A stretch of DNA of 64,000 bases, taken from contig CALZKB010000003.1 in the NCBI GenBank assembly GCA_945787575.1, positions 1 to 64,000 of the forward strand, in the 5' to 3' direction. This DNA is from Thermoanaerobaculia bacterium (GTDB lineage Bacteria; Acidobacteriota; Thermoanaerobaculia; Multivoradales; JAHEKO01). Each line of letters begins with the position of its first letter. The first letter of the stretch is position 1. The notes under the pieces were generated by a model. That model did no database searches and was not told where the DNA came from. It was given only the letters and a program-made list of their open reading frames with translations. This document shows, piece after piece, positions 20,501-29,343 of the stretch. A program made the position numbers and the translations under genes.

Positions 20501-21124
20501 GAGCTGTGGGAATCGTCCGGCGCTGGGCGCCGGGCGCTCCTGCTGGCCGACGACGCCGATGGCGCCGGCGACTTCCCGGCCGCCAGCGATGCCCTCGTCG
20601 AGCTCCTGCCGGCAGCTTGGCCGGTGGAGAGGATCTATCTCTCCGAGTACCCCGTATCGCAAGCTCGCGAGCTGCTCTTCGACCAGCTGGGTAGCGGCGC
20701 TTCGCTGGTCAATTACGTCGGCCACGGCGGAGTGAGCCGCCTTGCCCACGAGGGCCTGCTGACGGCCGCCGATCTTCCCCGGCTCCGCGAGGCCGGCAGG
20801 TCGCCGATCTTCACCACCGTGACTTGCGTCGTCGGTCGCTTCGAGATTCCCGGCTTCGAGTCCCTGGCCGAGGCGCTGGTCGTCGCCCCCGAAGGTGGGG
20901 CGATAGCGGTCTGGGCGCCGACCGGCTTGTCACTCACCGGGCCGGCGTCGGATCTCAACCAAGCCTTCGCCCGGGCGCTGGCGGTCGATGACGTCGTCAC
21001 CCTCGGCGATGCCGTCCGCTCCGCCCTGGCCGATTACGCCGGCGACGGCAGCCTCCCCGCGATTCTCCAGACCTACGGCATCACCGGCGACCCCGCCGTC
21101 CCCGTCCTCGCTGGCGCCGACTGA
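17549..21124 (+). CDS. Secreted C25-family (gingipain/PorU-like) cysteine peptidase with N-terminal triple repeat
   Basis: Catalytic-type motifs LVNYVGHGGVSRLAHEGLL and FTTVTCVVGRFE; three N-terminal GSYxGNG...FxPDxVIV units; C-term YGITGDPAVPVL. Confidence 0.82.
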   Translation: MYIPRHLSRSRNPGVTLVGKRALPRAFAAVLLGLTALFAAAPTLAQMRAGSYTGNGSSQAIDGLGFRPDVVFVKAEANDWGVIRTATMPFARSQDFTGTGFETGLVTSFDVDGFSVGGDERVNGSAVVYHWVAFAGFSGELAVGSYMGNGSAGRVIDISDTSFSTDFQPDFLIVITVDQDPCFRPSSLAGDGCLEFSGGGVLTNTVTALQANGFEVGGDVHVNANLWQYHYVAWKGISGSTAVGSYPGNATDDRKIIDPALDFEPEWVIVKQEFTQPAVQHSYSMGWTIDTTMTFEGAAFGAFANGIQSLKPVGCSNCFEVGDHSAVNDSGPYHFAAFRNRAPTLAVVERLEAHPTARGVEVEWQTASEVGTAGFYLYRWDSGADGYAQVNSRLLPATLAAPQGAVYRLLDEGALAASGYRYALVEVEVGGGERVHGPFRVDVGSPRTATEDDAVEPVVAPARVRQRLAARRAIEAVELHSRDSDGRDRSTGHSELEIGVREGGLFELNAVRLAASFEESPAIVRQWIARGQLALKNRGRQISWQAAPDGSALYFYGESPDDQYAPDNVYWLRQGPGARMGGWSMPPNWGDGELAAHRERLHFEQDLLPATAVVRDPESDYWFWEGVRAGDDTQGRKEFALTTPGLSPTGDEGELQIELFGVSETPAAEDHHAVVRLNDIEIGETSWDGVGRHAATFSFPVSRLQEGENRVEVEGILDGGVPYSLFFVDSFDLSYPRRYQAEGDRLTFRPDRAGSVIITGFSSPDVRVYDITRPERPRVVSVQPAAPRWTRGEPAGGSGDYSVRLAAVSPESDYLAIGVQGIASPTIRHRWIDPRSDLRSRDNRAEYIAIAPAGLRAAVETLVSHHRRHGLDARVVELEEVYRQFNHGLAAPTAIRDFLSHAYHQWSGAPRYAVLVGAGTFDYLDRLGHGGNLVPPLMVATPWGLFASDNRLADVVGDDGVPDLAIGRIPVLSGEELTSYVSKLELWESSGAGRRALLLADDADGAGDFPAASDALVELLPAAWPVERIYLSEYPVSQARELLFDQLGSGASLVNYVGHGGVSRLAHEGLLTAADLPRLREAGRSPIFTTVTCVVGRFEIPGFESLAEALVVAPEGGAIAVWAPTGLSLTGPASDLNQAFARALAVDDVVTLGDAVRSALADYAGDGSLPAILQTYGITGDPAVPVLAGAD

Positions 21125-21454
21125 GTTTGCACTATCGAGCCGGGTCTCGCTCTGGACCCAGAGGAGCGCGCCGGAGCGTTCGGAGCACGGAGTCCTCGAA
21201 ATGGTGGCGGACGGCCTGCCGACCGAGGTGAGCGCGACAACCGGACTCCGGAGAGAGGTGAGGGGCCTTGGTGTCGCGATCGTGGTCGTCATGTCGCCGC
21301 CTCCATTCGAGGCCCGGCCAAGATAGAGCCGGCCGGATTACAAGACCGTGAAGGACGGCGCGGTAACATCGGGCCGAGTTCTCGATCCAGCAGATCACTG
21401 ACCGGGCGCTCCAGCTCCAGTTCGCGGTCTCGCCCGGAGGGTGCAAGAGAGGAC

Positions 21455-22363
21455 GTGCGAAGCGTGTCAACCTCGAACTCAGGGAGTCGACTCAAGGGAG
21501 CCCGGCTCACGCTCTGTCTCTGCTTCGCCCTCTCGGCGGCCCCCGCGCCGGGGCAGCTCCCGGCAAGCCCGAGCCTGGCGTCGTGCGACCGGGTCCTGCC
21601 GCCCGACCTGCAACGGATCTGCGAGCGTGGAGTGCTGCGCTTCGCTCGTTACGGCGGTGAGCGGCCACCGTTCTTCGGCCGCACGACCGGTGGGTGGGTG
21701 GGCTTCGACGTCGATCTGGCGCGCGACATGGCGGCCCGCATGGGAGTGCGCTACGAAGAGAGCACCAGCGCCCGGTCTTTCGACGAAGTCGTCGACCAGG
21801 TGGCGAGCGGTGGTGCCGACATCGCGCTCTCCAAGCTCAGCGCTACCCTCGAGCGCGCTCTCCGGGTTCGCTTCTCGCGGCCCTATCTGACGGTCTATCA
21901 GGCGTTGCTCGTCAACCGACTGGCGGCGCCGCGCGCGACCGATCCATTCCGCGATCTCAACGCGCCGAAGTACTCGATCGGCGCCCTCGCCGGCAGTGCT
22001 TACGTCGGTTACGTGCGGACCAATCTGCCGCGCGCCGAGGTCCGGCCCTACACCGACTTCGATCTCATGATGGCCGACGTGGTCAAGGGGAATCTCTACG
22101 CCGTCCTCATGGACAGCGCCCGTGCCGACACCTGGCGCCGCGCCAACGCCGAGCAGCTCATTCAGGTTCGCACGACGATCGACAAGACGCGCAAGGATCC
22201 GCTGGCGATCGCCGTCGCCTGGGAGCACACTCACCTGCTCGCCTGGATCGATCTCTACCTCGAGACGATACGGGCCGACGGCACCGCCGAACGCCTCTAC
22301 GAGAAGTGGTTCATCAACCGCCGGCGCGACGCCAGCGGTCCGTCGGAGGAGAGCTCGCAATGA
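21455..22363 (+). CDS. Periplasmic solute-binding protein, SBP_bac_3 family
   Basis: Signal peptide; GFDVDLARDMAARMGVRYEE...ADIALSKLSATLERALRVRFSRPYL. Confidence 0.85.
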   Translation: MRSVSTSNSGSRLKGARLTLCLCFALSAAPAPGQLPASPSLASCDRVLPPDLQRICERGVLRFARYGGERPPFFGRTTGGWVGFDVDLARDMAARMGVRYEESTSARSFDEVVDQVASGGADIALSKLSATLERALRVRFSRPYLTVYQALLVNRLAAPRATDPFRDLNAPKYSIGALAGSAYVGYVRTNLPRAEVRPYTDFDLMMADVVKGNLYAVLMDSARADTWRRANAEQLIQVRTTIDKTRKDPLAIAVAWEHTHLLAWIDLYLETIRADGTAERLYEKWFINRRRDASGPSEESSQ

Positions 22364-23727
22364 GCGCCGCTCCGACCAAGAGCAGCTGGGAGAGCCTGCG
22401 ACGGCTGCTGCCGATCGTCGTCGCCATCGTCGCCGGCGCCACCATCGGCAACGTCAGCGAGACCACGGGCAACTTCTTGGCTCCCTTCGGCGCGCTCTAC
22501 CTGTCGCTCCTGCTCATGTGCGTGATCCCGATCATCGGTGCCGCCGTCGTCTCGAGCCTCGGCCGCCTCGTGGCCAACCACAAGTTGGGCAAGAACCTCG
22601 TGGTCATCATCCTCGTCTTCTGGGTCGGCATGCTGCTCGCCGCGGCCATCGGCACCGGCGTGGGCTGGGTGACCGGGGTCGGCAGCGACCTGCGGGCGTC
22701 GCCGGTGCTCGGCAGGCTGCTGCTCGACATGGAGTCCATCTCCAAGACCGACGCCGGCACCACGGGCCGAAAGCTCGCCGGCGACGAGCGCTACGTCGAG
22801 CTCTTCGAAGGGCAGGCGATGCCATCGGCGTCGCCGGCGCCCACCGGCAGCGTCGGAGATCCCGCCGCCGAGAAGCCGCGCCTCGTGACCTACCTGGGCA
22901 ATCTCATCCCCAGCAACCTGGTCGCCGCCTACCTCGACGACAACTACCTCGCCGTGCTCTTCTTCTCGATTCTGCTCGGCGTCGCCGTCGGCTTCGTCCC
23001 GGCCGAGACTCGCGATCTTGCCCTGGGCGTCGTCGAGGCGCTCTTCGACTCGCTGCTGCGGATCATCTCGTGGATCATTTTTCTGCTGCCGGTGGGGCTG
23101 TTGTGCATCGTCGCCGGCCAGGTAGCGGGCGGTGGGCTCGCCTTCGTCAACGTCTTCCGCAAGGTCATCCTGGTCGGCCTCCTGACCACGACGACGACCA
23201 TGGCGCTGTTCACTCTCACCATCTCTCGAGTGCGCAGGATTAGCCCGCTCGCCGTGCTCCGGGAGCTGCGCGAGCCACTGATGGTCGCTTTCGCGACCTC
23301 GAGCAGCTTCGCCTCGATTCCGGCAGCCATGGTGGCGCTCAAGGAAGGCCTCGGCCTCAAGCGCGAGAACGTCAATCTCTTCCTGCCGCTCGGCATGACC
23401 ATGAATCCGATCGGTAGCGCTCTCTTCTTCAGCCTGTCGGCGATCTTCGTCGTCCAGCTGCACGCAGCGCCGGAGTCCGCCTTGGGCGCCACCAACTACC
23501 TGCTCCTCGTCTTCGGCTCGGTCCTCGCCAGCCTCGCCGCCATGGGTCTACCGGGGGTGAGCGCTCTGTGGATGCTCGGGCTAATTCTCGACCCGGTCGG
23601 CGTGCCGCCCGAGGTCGGCATCGTCGCCCTGCTCGCGGTCGCGCCCATCCTCGACCCGCTCTTCACCATGGTCAACGTGTACGGCAACTGCACCGCGACC
23701 ACCATCCTCGATCGCTATTTGGGGTAG
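22360..23727 (+). CDS. Dicarboxylate/amino acid:cation symporter (DAACS family)
   Basis: DAACS hallmarks AFATSSSFASIPAAM and FLPLGMTMNPIGSALFFSLSAIFVVQL; ATGA overlap with the SBP gene. Confidence 0.88.
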   Translation: MSAAPTKSSWESLRRLLPIVVAIVAGATIGNVSETTGNFLAPFGALYLSLLLMCVIPIIGAAVVSSLGRLVANHKLGKNLVVIILVFWVGMLLAAAIGTGVGWVTGVGSDLRASPVLGRLLLDMESISKTDAGTTGRKLAGDERYVELFEGQAMPSASPAPTGSVGDPAAEKPRLVTYLGNLIPSNLVAAYLDDNYLAVLFFSILLGVAVGFVPAETRDLALGVVEALFDSLLRIISWIIFLLPVGLLCIVAGQVAGGGLAFVNVFRKVILVGLLTTTTTMALFTLTISRVRRISPLAVLRELREPLMVAFATSSSFASIPAAMVALKEGLGLKRENVNLFLPLGMTMNPIGSALFFSLSAIFVVQLHAAPESALGATNYLLLVFGSVLASLAAMGLPGVSALWMLGLILDPVGVPPEVGIVALLAVAPILDPLFTMVNVYGNCTATTILDRYLG

Positions 23728-23804
23728 GCCGCTCGGAGCTCGCCCGTCTTCCGAGGGCGATCAGGGCGCAGGGAGCCCGCTGGAGAAGCGGTGCGATGAA
23801 CCGC

Positions 23805-24605
23805 CTATTGCGGGAGCTGATTCACGCTGGCGAGGAAGTCGAGCACCGCTTTCGTCGCTTCGAGCCAGGCCGTAGGCTCGCTGTGCGGGCAGTGCCCGGC
23901 CCCCTCGATCAGGTGCACGTCGGCCGCTGGCAGCGCCGCCCGCACCGTCTCGATCTCCCCTGGCTCGGTGCGCGGATCATCCGTCCCATGGAGGATCAGG
24001 ACCGGCGGCGAGAGCTCGCCGAGCCGACCGTCGAAGAGATCCGGATGCGAGTGCGGCGCCGTCTGGATGAGGCGCCACGCGGCGCCTTCCAGACGAAGCA
24101 GCTGCTCCCAGTAATCCTCGCCATGCTCCCTCGCCAGCGTTCGACTCAGCCCCAGACCGAGCGCTCGGGGATCGGTGGCCATGGTCTCGAAGAACTCCCG
24201 GGACCGCGGCTTGGCCCGATCGAAGTGGAGCGCTTCGAGCACGATCGCCGCGCAGCGCGCCGGCGCCTCGAGCCCCATCCACGCCGCAATGCAGGCGCCG
24301 TCGCTATGCCCCCAGAGCACCGCGCTCTCGACCCCGAGTGCATCCATGAGAGCGAACGTCTCGTCGGCCTCCCGGCGGTGGAAGTCGAGCGCAAAGGCCT
24401 CGAGCCGACGCCCCGAGCGGCCGTAGCCGAAGCGATCGGGGATCAGCACCTTGAAATCCGAGCCGAGCGCCTCGACTTGACGATCGAACGGATACACCGA
24501 GTAGCCCCAGCCGCCGTGGAGGTGAATGAGAGGGACATCCCCGTCACCGAGGATGCGGCAGTAGAGCTCGATCTTGCGACCGCTCGAGTCCAGCTCGACC
24601 CACAT
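23805..24605 (-). CDS. Alpha/beta hydrolase
   Basis: LIHLHGGWGYS...WGHSDGACIAAWMGL (GHSDG nucleophile elbow) ...GAGHCPHSE. Confidence 0.88.
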   Translation of the reverse strand: MWVELDSSGRKIELYCRILGDGDVPLIHLHGGWGYSVYPFDRQVEALGSDFKVLIPDRFGYGRSGRRLEAFALDFHRREADETFALMDALGVESAVLWGHSDGACIAAWMGLEAPARCAAIVLEALHFDRAKPRSREFFETMATDPRALGLGLSRTLAREHGEDYWEQLLRLEGAAWRLIQTAPHSHPDLFDGRLGELSPPVLILHGTDDPRTEPGEIETVRAALPAADVHLIEGAGHCPHSEPTAWLEATKAVLDFLASVNQLPQ

Positions 24606-24671
24606 CCGATCGAGTCTAGCCCGCGGTGGGGCACTCGCGGCGCCACCCGCGGATGCTTCGCCACGGGGCCG

Positions 24672-26873
24672 CTAGGAGGTCTGTTGCCCAGCCTGGAGCG
24701 CTTGCCGGACCTTCTCCAAGTAGGTCCTAGCCTCGGCGAGAAAAGGATCGAGATCGAGGGCGCGCTCGAGCGATGCCTGAGCGTCGGAGAATCTTGCCAG
24801 GGAAAACTCGCTCTTGGCGCGCAGCAGAAGGGTCGTCGCGCTGTCGCCGCTTCTCGCGACCAACTCTTCGGCGAGAACGATGACCGCCTCGTGATTGCCG
24901 GCGTCGTGGTGGGCGGCGATCAGCTCCGCGGCCTGCCGGTCGTTGAGCGGCAGATCTTCCGGCGAGTCGCCACCCAGTAGCGCGAGGGCGCTCTCGACAT
25001 CGCCCTGTTGGCGATAGGCCGACGCGAGGAGGACCTTGGCGGTGACGCTCGGACTGCGCTCGTGGTAGGAGGTCGCCTCCTCGGTCGCCTGGTCGTGCCG
25101 GCCGAGCTGCCAGAGCAGATCGAGATATAGCTCGAAATCGTGATCGCTCGTCCAGCCGGTGGCGAACAGATCGCGGTAGGCGATGGCGCTCTCTCCGAGG
25201 CGATTCAGCCTGGCCAGAAAGTAGGGTTGGTAGGAGCGCGCGGCGGGAGATTCGAGAAGCGCCGCCCCGTTGGCCTCGAAGAACTCCATTCCGCCCGCAT
25301 AGTCCCCGAGCTGGTCTAGCGCCGACAGCAGCTCTAGGCCGGTCTCCTCGGCCTTGGGCTCGAGGGCGAAGCTCTCGCGGAGCAGCGCGATCGACTCGTC
25401 GTGGCTGCCCCTCGAGAAGAGTTCTGCCGCCAGCTGCGTATACAGCCGCGCGTGGGCTGATCTCTCGCGCTCCTCCGCCTCGGCCCAGCCGCGTCTCGGT
25501 TCGTGATCGGGGAACAGAACGACCTCGTCCAACAGCTCTTCGAGCTGGTACGACTCCGACTGGAGGTCACCGTCCCGCCAGGCCGCAAAGAGATAAGCGA
25601 AGTTGGCTGAGCGCCGGAAGCGAACGGAGTTGTCATAGGTCGAGCCGTCCACCGTGTCGGTGAACTCGAGATCGAGGCCAGAGACTCCTTCCTCGGAGAC
25701 CGTCCGCCGGTGGTCCACGGCCACCGTATCGAGATCGACGTTCACTTCCAGCAACAGAGCTTTGACAAGATCGTGATCGGCAATCGGCACGTGAGGCAGG
25801 GCCAGCGGAACAACGGCGAAGGCAGCTCCCTCGGGCGTCAGCCCGCCGAAGTCGGCCGACGGAATCTCGTCGTGCAAGGTCGGCCACTCGAGCCACCGTT
25901 CGGGTGGGGTGAGCTCGTAGCCGTAGGGCGATTCTCTCGCCGCCAGGCGATCGGGAGTAGCGATTCGTTCGAGGTCGATGAGCTCGAAACCATGGAAGGC
26001 TTCGCGCGCCAACGTGGAGAACGGCTCGCGATCGGGGGTCGAAGGGCTCCACGCGACGAGCTGGTAGCTGAAGCCGTTGTGGACGGTCACGAAGTAGAGG
26101 TGATCGAACTCCTGGGCGTCGATGACGGTATCGACCTCGAGCTGCATGCCCCCGAGATCGCCGACCGAGGCGGCCGATCGGTCGATACGCTCCAGCGACT
26201 CCGACGCGGCCGCTACGTTGGCGGCGACGATGTCGGTAAGGGTGTCGAGGCCGACATCGAGCTCTTCGGCGATGATCATGAAGAAGACGGTCGGTCGGGT
26301 TCGCAGGAAGCCCACGGCGGCGTCCGGCGAGATCTCTTCGACGGATGTGAGGCGCTGCCACCCATCGGGAACCGTAATGCTGAAGTTCAACTCTTCGATC
26401 GCCACCTGCTCGGCCCTGCTCGTCGCTATCCGTTCGATCGGACTCGGTTCGGTGTCCGGGAAAAACGCGGCAGCCGAGACGAAGACGTTGCTGGAAATGA
26501 CCGGCAGCCAGAGGCAGGCAAGCGCGATCCCCCACCAGCCTTGCTTCGAGCCTTGTGTCCAACTCGTCCGGTCGCGCCGGATCTCGCGAACACCCCAAAT
26601 GCACATGACGAGAGCCACGAGGTTGACGACCCCTCCGAGATTGGCGAGGCCCAATCTGAGCAGCCTGGCGTCGGCGCCCACTCGGCCGTCGGTGGCGAAG
26701 CCGACGAGAACGGTCGTCTCTAGCCCGAGAATGAAGAGGCCGAGTCCAACCGTGGCCTTCGAGTTGGTCCCGTCGCGCCTGGCGATCGAGAAGCACTTGA
26801 GGGCCAGAAGAACCAGCAGCGCGGCGAAGAGAAACGGGAGGGCAGCTCCGAGCATCGATCCGATCATGACCAA
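24672..26873 (-). CDS. Membrane protein with C-terminal TPR repeats
   Basis: Four N-terminal hydrophobic segments; TPR-like C-terminus. Confidence 0.6.
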   Translation of the reverse strand: MVMIGSMLGAALPFLFAALLVLLALKCFSIARRDGTNSKATVGLGLFILGLETTVLVGFATDGRVGADARLLRLGLANLGGVVNLVALVMCIWGVREIRRDRTSWTQGSKQGWWGIALACLWLPVISSNVFVSAAAFFPDTEPSPIERIATSRAEQVAIEELNFSITVPDGWQRLTSVEEISPDAAVGFLRTRPTVFFMIIAEELDVGLDTLTDIVAANVAAASESLERIDRSAASVGDLGGMQLEVDTVIDAQEFDHLYFVTVHNGFSYQLVAWSPSTPDREPFSTLAREAFHGFELIDLERIATPDRLAARESPYGYELTPPERWLEWPTLHDEIPSADFGGLTPEGAAFAVVPLALPHVPIADHDLVKALLLEVNVDLDTVAVDHRRTVSEEGVSGLDLEFTDTVDGSTYDNSVRFRRSANFAYLFAAWRDGDLQSESYQLEELLDEVVLFPDHEPRRGWAEAEERERSAHARLYTQLAAELFSRGSHDESIALLRESFALEPKAEETGLELLSALDQLGDYAGGMEFFEANGAALLESPAARSYQPYFLARLNRLGESAIAYRDLFATGWTSDHDFELYLDLLWQLGRHDQATEEATSYHERSPSVTAKVLLASAYRQQGDVESALALLGGDSPEDLPLNDRQAAELIAAHHDAGNHEAVIVLAEELVARSGDSATTLLLRAKSEFSLARFSDAQASLERALDLDPFLAEARTYLEKVRQALQAGQQTS

Positions 26874-26932
26874 TCACGAAGCAGGGTGCCAGGCCTGCAA
26901 GATGCAAGTTGGCTCGAATCTGCGGCTGAGCT

Positions 26933-27037
26933 TCAGGCCACGTGCACGCCAAGCGCGAACGCGCCGGCGAGCAGGGCCAGCCAGCTCACGAACAGCAACA
27001 GCACTCCGCCGGGCTCGATGACGATGGGTCGGTTCAC
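26933..27037 (-). CDS. 34-aa single-span small membrane protein
   Basis: GTG start 27037 preceded by GAGGAGG; MNRPIVIEPGGVLLLFVSWLALLAGAFALGVHVA. Confidence 0.45.
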   Translation of the reverse strand: MNRPIVIEPGGVLLLFVSWLALLAGAFALGVHVA

Positions 27038-27156
27038 GGGTTACCTCCTCACCCGAGTAAGCGACATCGGCCACGAATCGCTGCAGCCGACGCTCGCAAA
27101 CCGGGTGCGCCGGCCGCGGGGAATCCCGAGGTCTCAGAGGACTGTTGGAGGAGGGC

Positions 27157-29307
27157 TTACGGCACGGTGTTGGACCAGGCCGAGGTGTCGCCGGACTCGA
27201 AGCCGTCGGTGAAGATGGTGAAGCCGGGGAGGCGCCACACCTCGCCGCCGGTGGGGTTATTTCCTGTCCCCGCATAGAGATTGGTGTGGTAGACGGCCAG
27301 CGTGGAAACGTCTTCGTTGATGCCGTCGCCGAAGCCGTCCAGGTTGGCCTGAATCCACCGTGCGCCGTCGTACCGCCAAATCTCTCCACCGCTATCGGCA
27401 TTGAAGGTTCCCGCATAGAGGTGGCCGTCGTGTGTGATCAACCAGAACGCGTCGTAATTACTGCCATCGCCGAAACCATCGGCGTTGACCTGGGTCCAGG
27501 TTGCGCCGTCGAATACCCACACTTCGGCTCCCGTCACCTCGTTGGTCGTTCCAGCGTAGAGAGAGCCGCCAAAGACCTCGAGGGACCCGATCTCCTCATT
27601 GTTGGCGTCACCGAAACCACTACTGCCGATCTGGCTCCAGGTGCTCCCGTCGTATCGCCACACCTCGGCTCCCGTTGCCGAGTTATGTGTCGGAGCATAG
27701 AGCTGGCCGTCGTACACGGCGAGGTCGAACGCATCGCGATTGTCGACATTGCCGAAGCCGTCCGTGTTGACCTGGCTCCAGATTGCGCCGTCAAGGCGCC
27801 AGATCTCAGCGCCGGTGATCTCGTTGCCGGTGCTCACGTAGAGGAAGCCGGCATACACGTCCATCCCGTAGGCGAAGTAGTTGTTGGCATCACCGAATCC
27901 ATCACTGTTGACCTGGGTCCAGTTCATGCCGTCATAGCTCCACAGTTCGGCCCCCGTGACTTCGTTGTAGGTGCCAGCGAAGAGAAGACCGTCGTAGACG
28001 GCTCGAGGAAAGGCGCCGAGGTTGTCCGCATCGCCTAGGCCGTCGCTGCCGGCCTGCGTCCAGGTCGCGCCATCGTAGCTCCAGACCTCGGCCCCGGTGA
28101 ACTCGTTCCAGGTACCCGCGAAGAGGCGCCCGTCGTAGGAGCTATCAGGGGAAACGGTTTCGTTCTGTGCGTTGCCGAATCCGCCGCTGCCGACCTGAGT
28201 CCATTCGAACCCCAGGAGACACCACACTTCGCCGCCGGTCGCGTTGTTCCGAGTTCCCATGAGAGGGCGGTCGCCGAAGGTGGCTGAAGTCCAGATCTGT
28301 ATGTTGTTGACATCGCCGAAGCCGTCGATGTTGGCTTGGGTCCAAGACGAGCCGTCGAAGCGCCAGACCCCTACCGCGGTCACCGCGTTGTTCGCTCCCA
28401 CATAGAGATAGCCGCCCCAGGCGTTCAACCCCTCGGCATCGGTGTTGTTGCTGTCGCCGAAGCCGTCGCTGTTGACCTGAGTCCAGTTCGAGCCGTCGAA
28501 CGCCCAGACCTCCGCGCCGGTCACTGTGTTGCCCGTCGACGCGTAGAGGGAACCGCCATAGACGGCGAGCGACCACGCCTTGGTGTTGTTCACATCGCCA
28601 AAGCCGGAGGTGTTGACTTGGGCCCAGTTGGCGCCGTCGTAGCTCCACACCTCGGCGCCGGTGACATCATTGCGGACCGCCGCATAGAGCGAGTCGCCGA
28701 AGACGACGAGCGCGGTCACCTCGCGGTTGTTGACGTCGCCGAAGCCGTCGGCGTTGGCTTGATCCCAGTTCACGCCGTCGTAGCTCCACACCTCGACCCC
28801 GGTAACGCCGTTGCTGACACCGGCAAAGAGCTCGCCGTCGTAGACCGCTTCGGGCATGGCGGTGGTGTTGTTCGCATCACCGAAGCCGTCGCTGTTGACC
28901 TGAGTCCAATCCGCCCCGTCGAAGCTCCACACCTCGGCCCCGGTGGTGCCATTGGTCGTGCCCACTAACAGCAGACCGTCATAGACGGTGCCGGGCCAGG
29001 TCACGATGTTCCCCGTGTCCCCGAAGCCACCGCTGGCGACTTGGGTCCAGGTCTGGCCGTCAAAGCTCCACACCTGCGCTCCGGCAGCCCCATTGAAGGT
29101 CCCCGCATAGAGCAGATCGCCATAGACGGCGCCCAGGACGGCGGTCCTGTTGTTCCCATCCCCGAAGCCACCGCCGCTCAACTGCAGCCAGTCTTCGGGA
29201 TCGGCCGCAGGCCGGTGGGCGAGCTCCACCGGGCTCGCGGGCAGCGCCACGGCGAGGGTGAATCCAACTACAGCAAGGATGGAACGAACTCTCGGTTTGA
29301 GTCTCAT
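27157..29307 (-). CDS. Secreted repeat protein: 14 tandem ~43-aa propeller repeats plus C-terminal tag
   Basis: Signal peptide MRLKPRVRSILAVVGFTLAVALPASP; repeats of SDGFGDANN..AVYDGxLFAGTxNxVTGAEVWSYDGxxWTQVN; C-term FTDGFESGDTSAWSNTVP*. Confidence 0.85.
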   Translation of the reverse strand: MRLKPRVRSILAVVGFTLAVALPASPVELAHRPAADPEDWLQLSGGGFGDGNNRTAVLGAVYGDLLYAGTFNGAAGAQVWSFDGQTWTQVASGGFGDTGNIVTWPGTVYDGLLLVGTTNGTTGAEVWSFDGADWTQVNSDGFGDANNTTAMPEAVYDGELFAGVSNGVTGVEVWSYDGVNWDQANADGFGDVNNREVTALVVFGDSLYAAVRNDVTGAEVWSYDGANWAQVNTSGFGDVNNTKAWSLAVYGGSLYASTGNTVTGAEVWAFDGSNWTQVNSDGFGDSNNTDAEGLNAWGGYLYVGANNAVTAVGVWRFDGSSWTQANIDGFGDVNNIQIWTSATFGDRPLMGTRNNATGGEVWCLLGFEWTQVGSGGFGNAQNETVSPDSSYDGRLFAGTWNEFTGAEVWSYDGATWTQAGSDGLGDADNLGAFPRAVYDGLLFAGTYNEVTGAELWSYDGMNWTQVNSDGFGDANNYFAYGMDVYAGFLYVSTGNEITGAEIWRLDGAIWSQVNTDGFGNVDNRDAFDLAVYDGQLYAPTHNSATGAEVWRYDGSTWSQIGSSGFGDANNEEIGSLEVFGGSLYAGTTNEVTGAEVWVFDGATWTQVNADGFGDGSNYDAFWLITHDGHLYAGTFNADSGGEIWRYDGARWIQANLDGFGDGINEDVSTLAVYHTNLYAGTGNNPTGGEVWRLPGFTIFTDGFESGDTSAWSNTVP
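27250..29200 (-). repeat. 14x ~129-bp tandem coding repeat
   Basis: Recurring GFGDxNN / TGAEVWxxDGxxWTQ periodicity. Confidence 0.85.
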
Positions 29308-29343
29308 GGCACAGATCCTCCTCCTTGTCGGTTGCGGAAGGTG

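Noticed and set aside
27145-28968. Long plus-strand ORFs (27145-28038, 28336-28968) with their own repeats
   Set aside because: They are antisense mirrors of the high-GC 129-bp coding repeat of the minus-strand propeller gene; the minus strand has the signal peptide, SD, riboswitch and tag.
27250-29200. CRISPR-like periodicity
   Set aside because: Period ~129 bp, fully in frame, with no short conserved repeat/variable spacer pattern; protein-coding tandem repeat instead.
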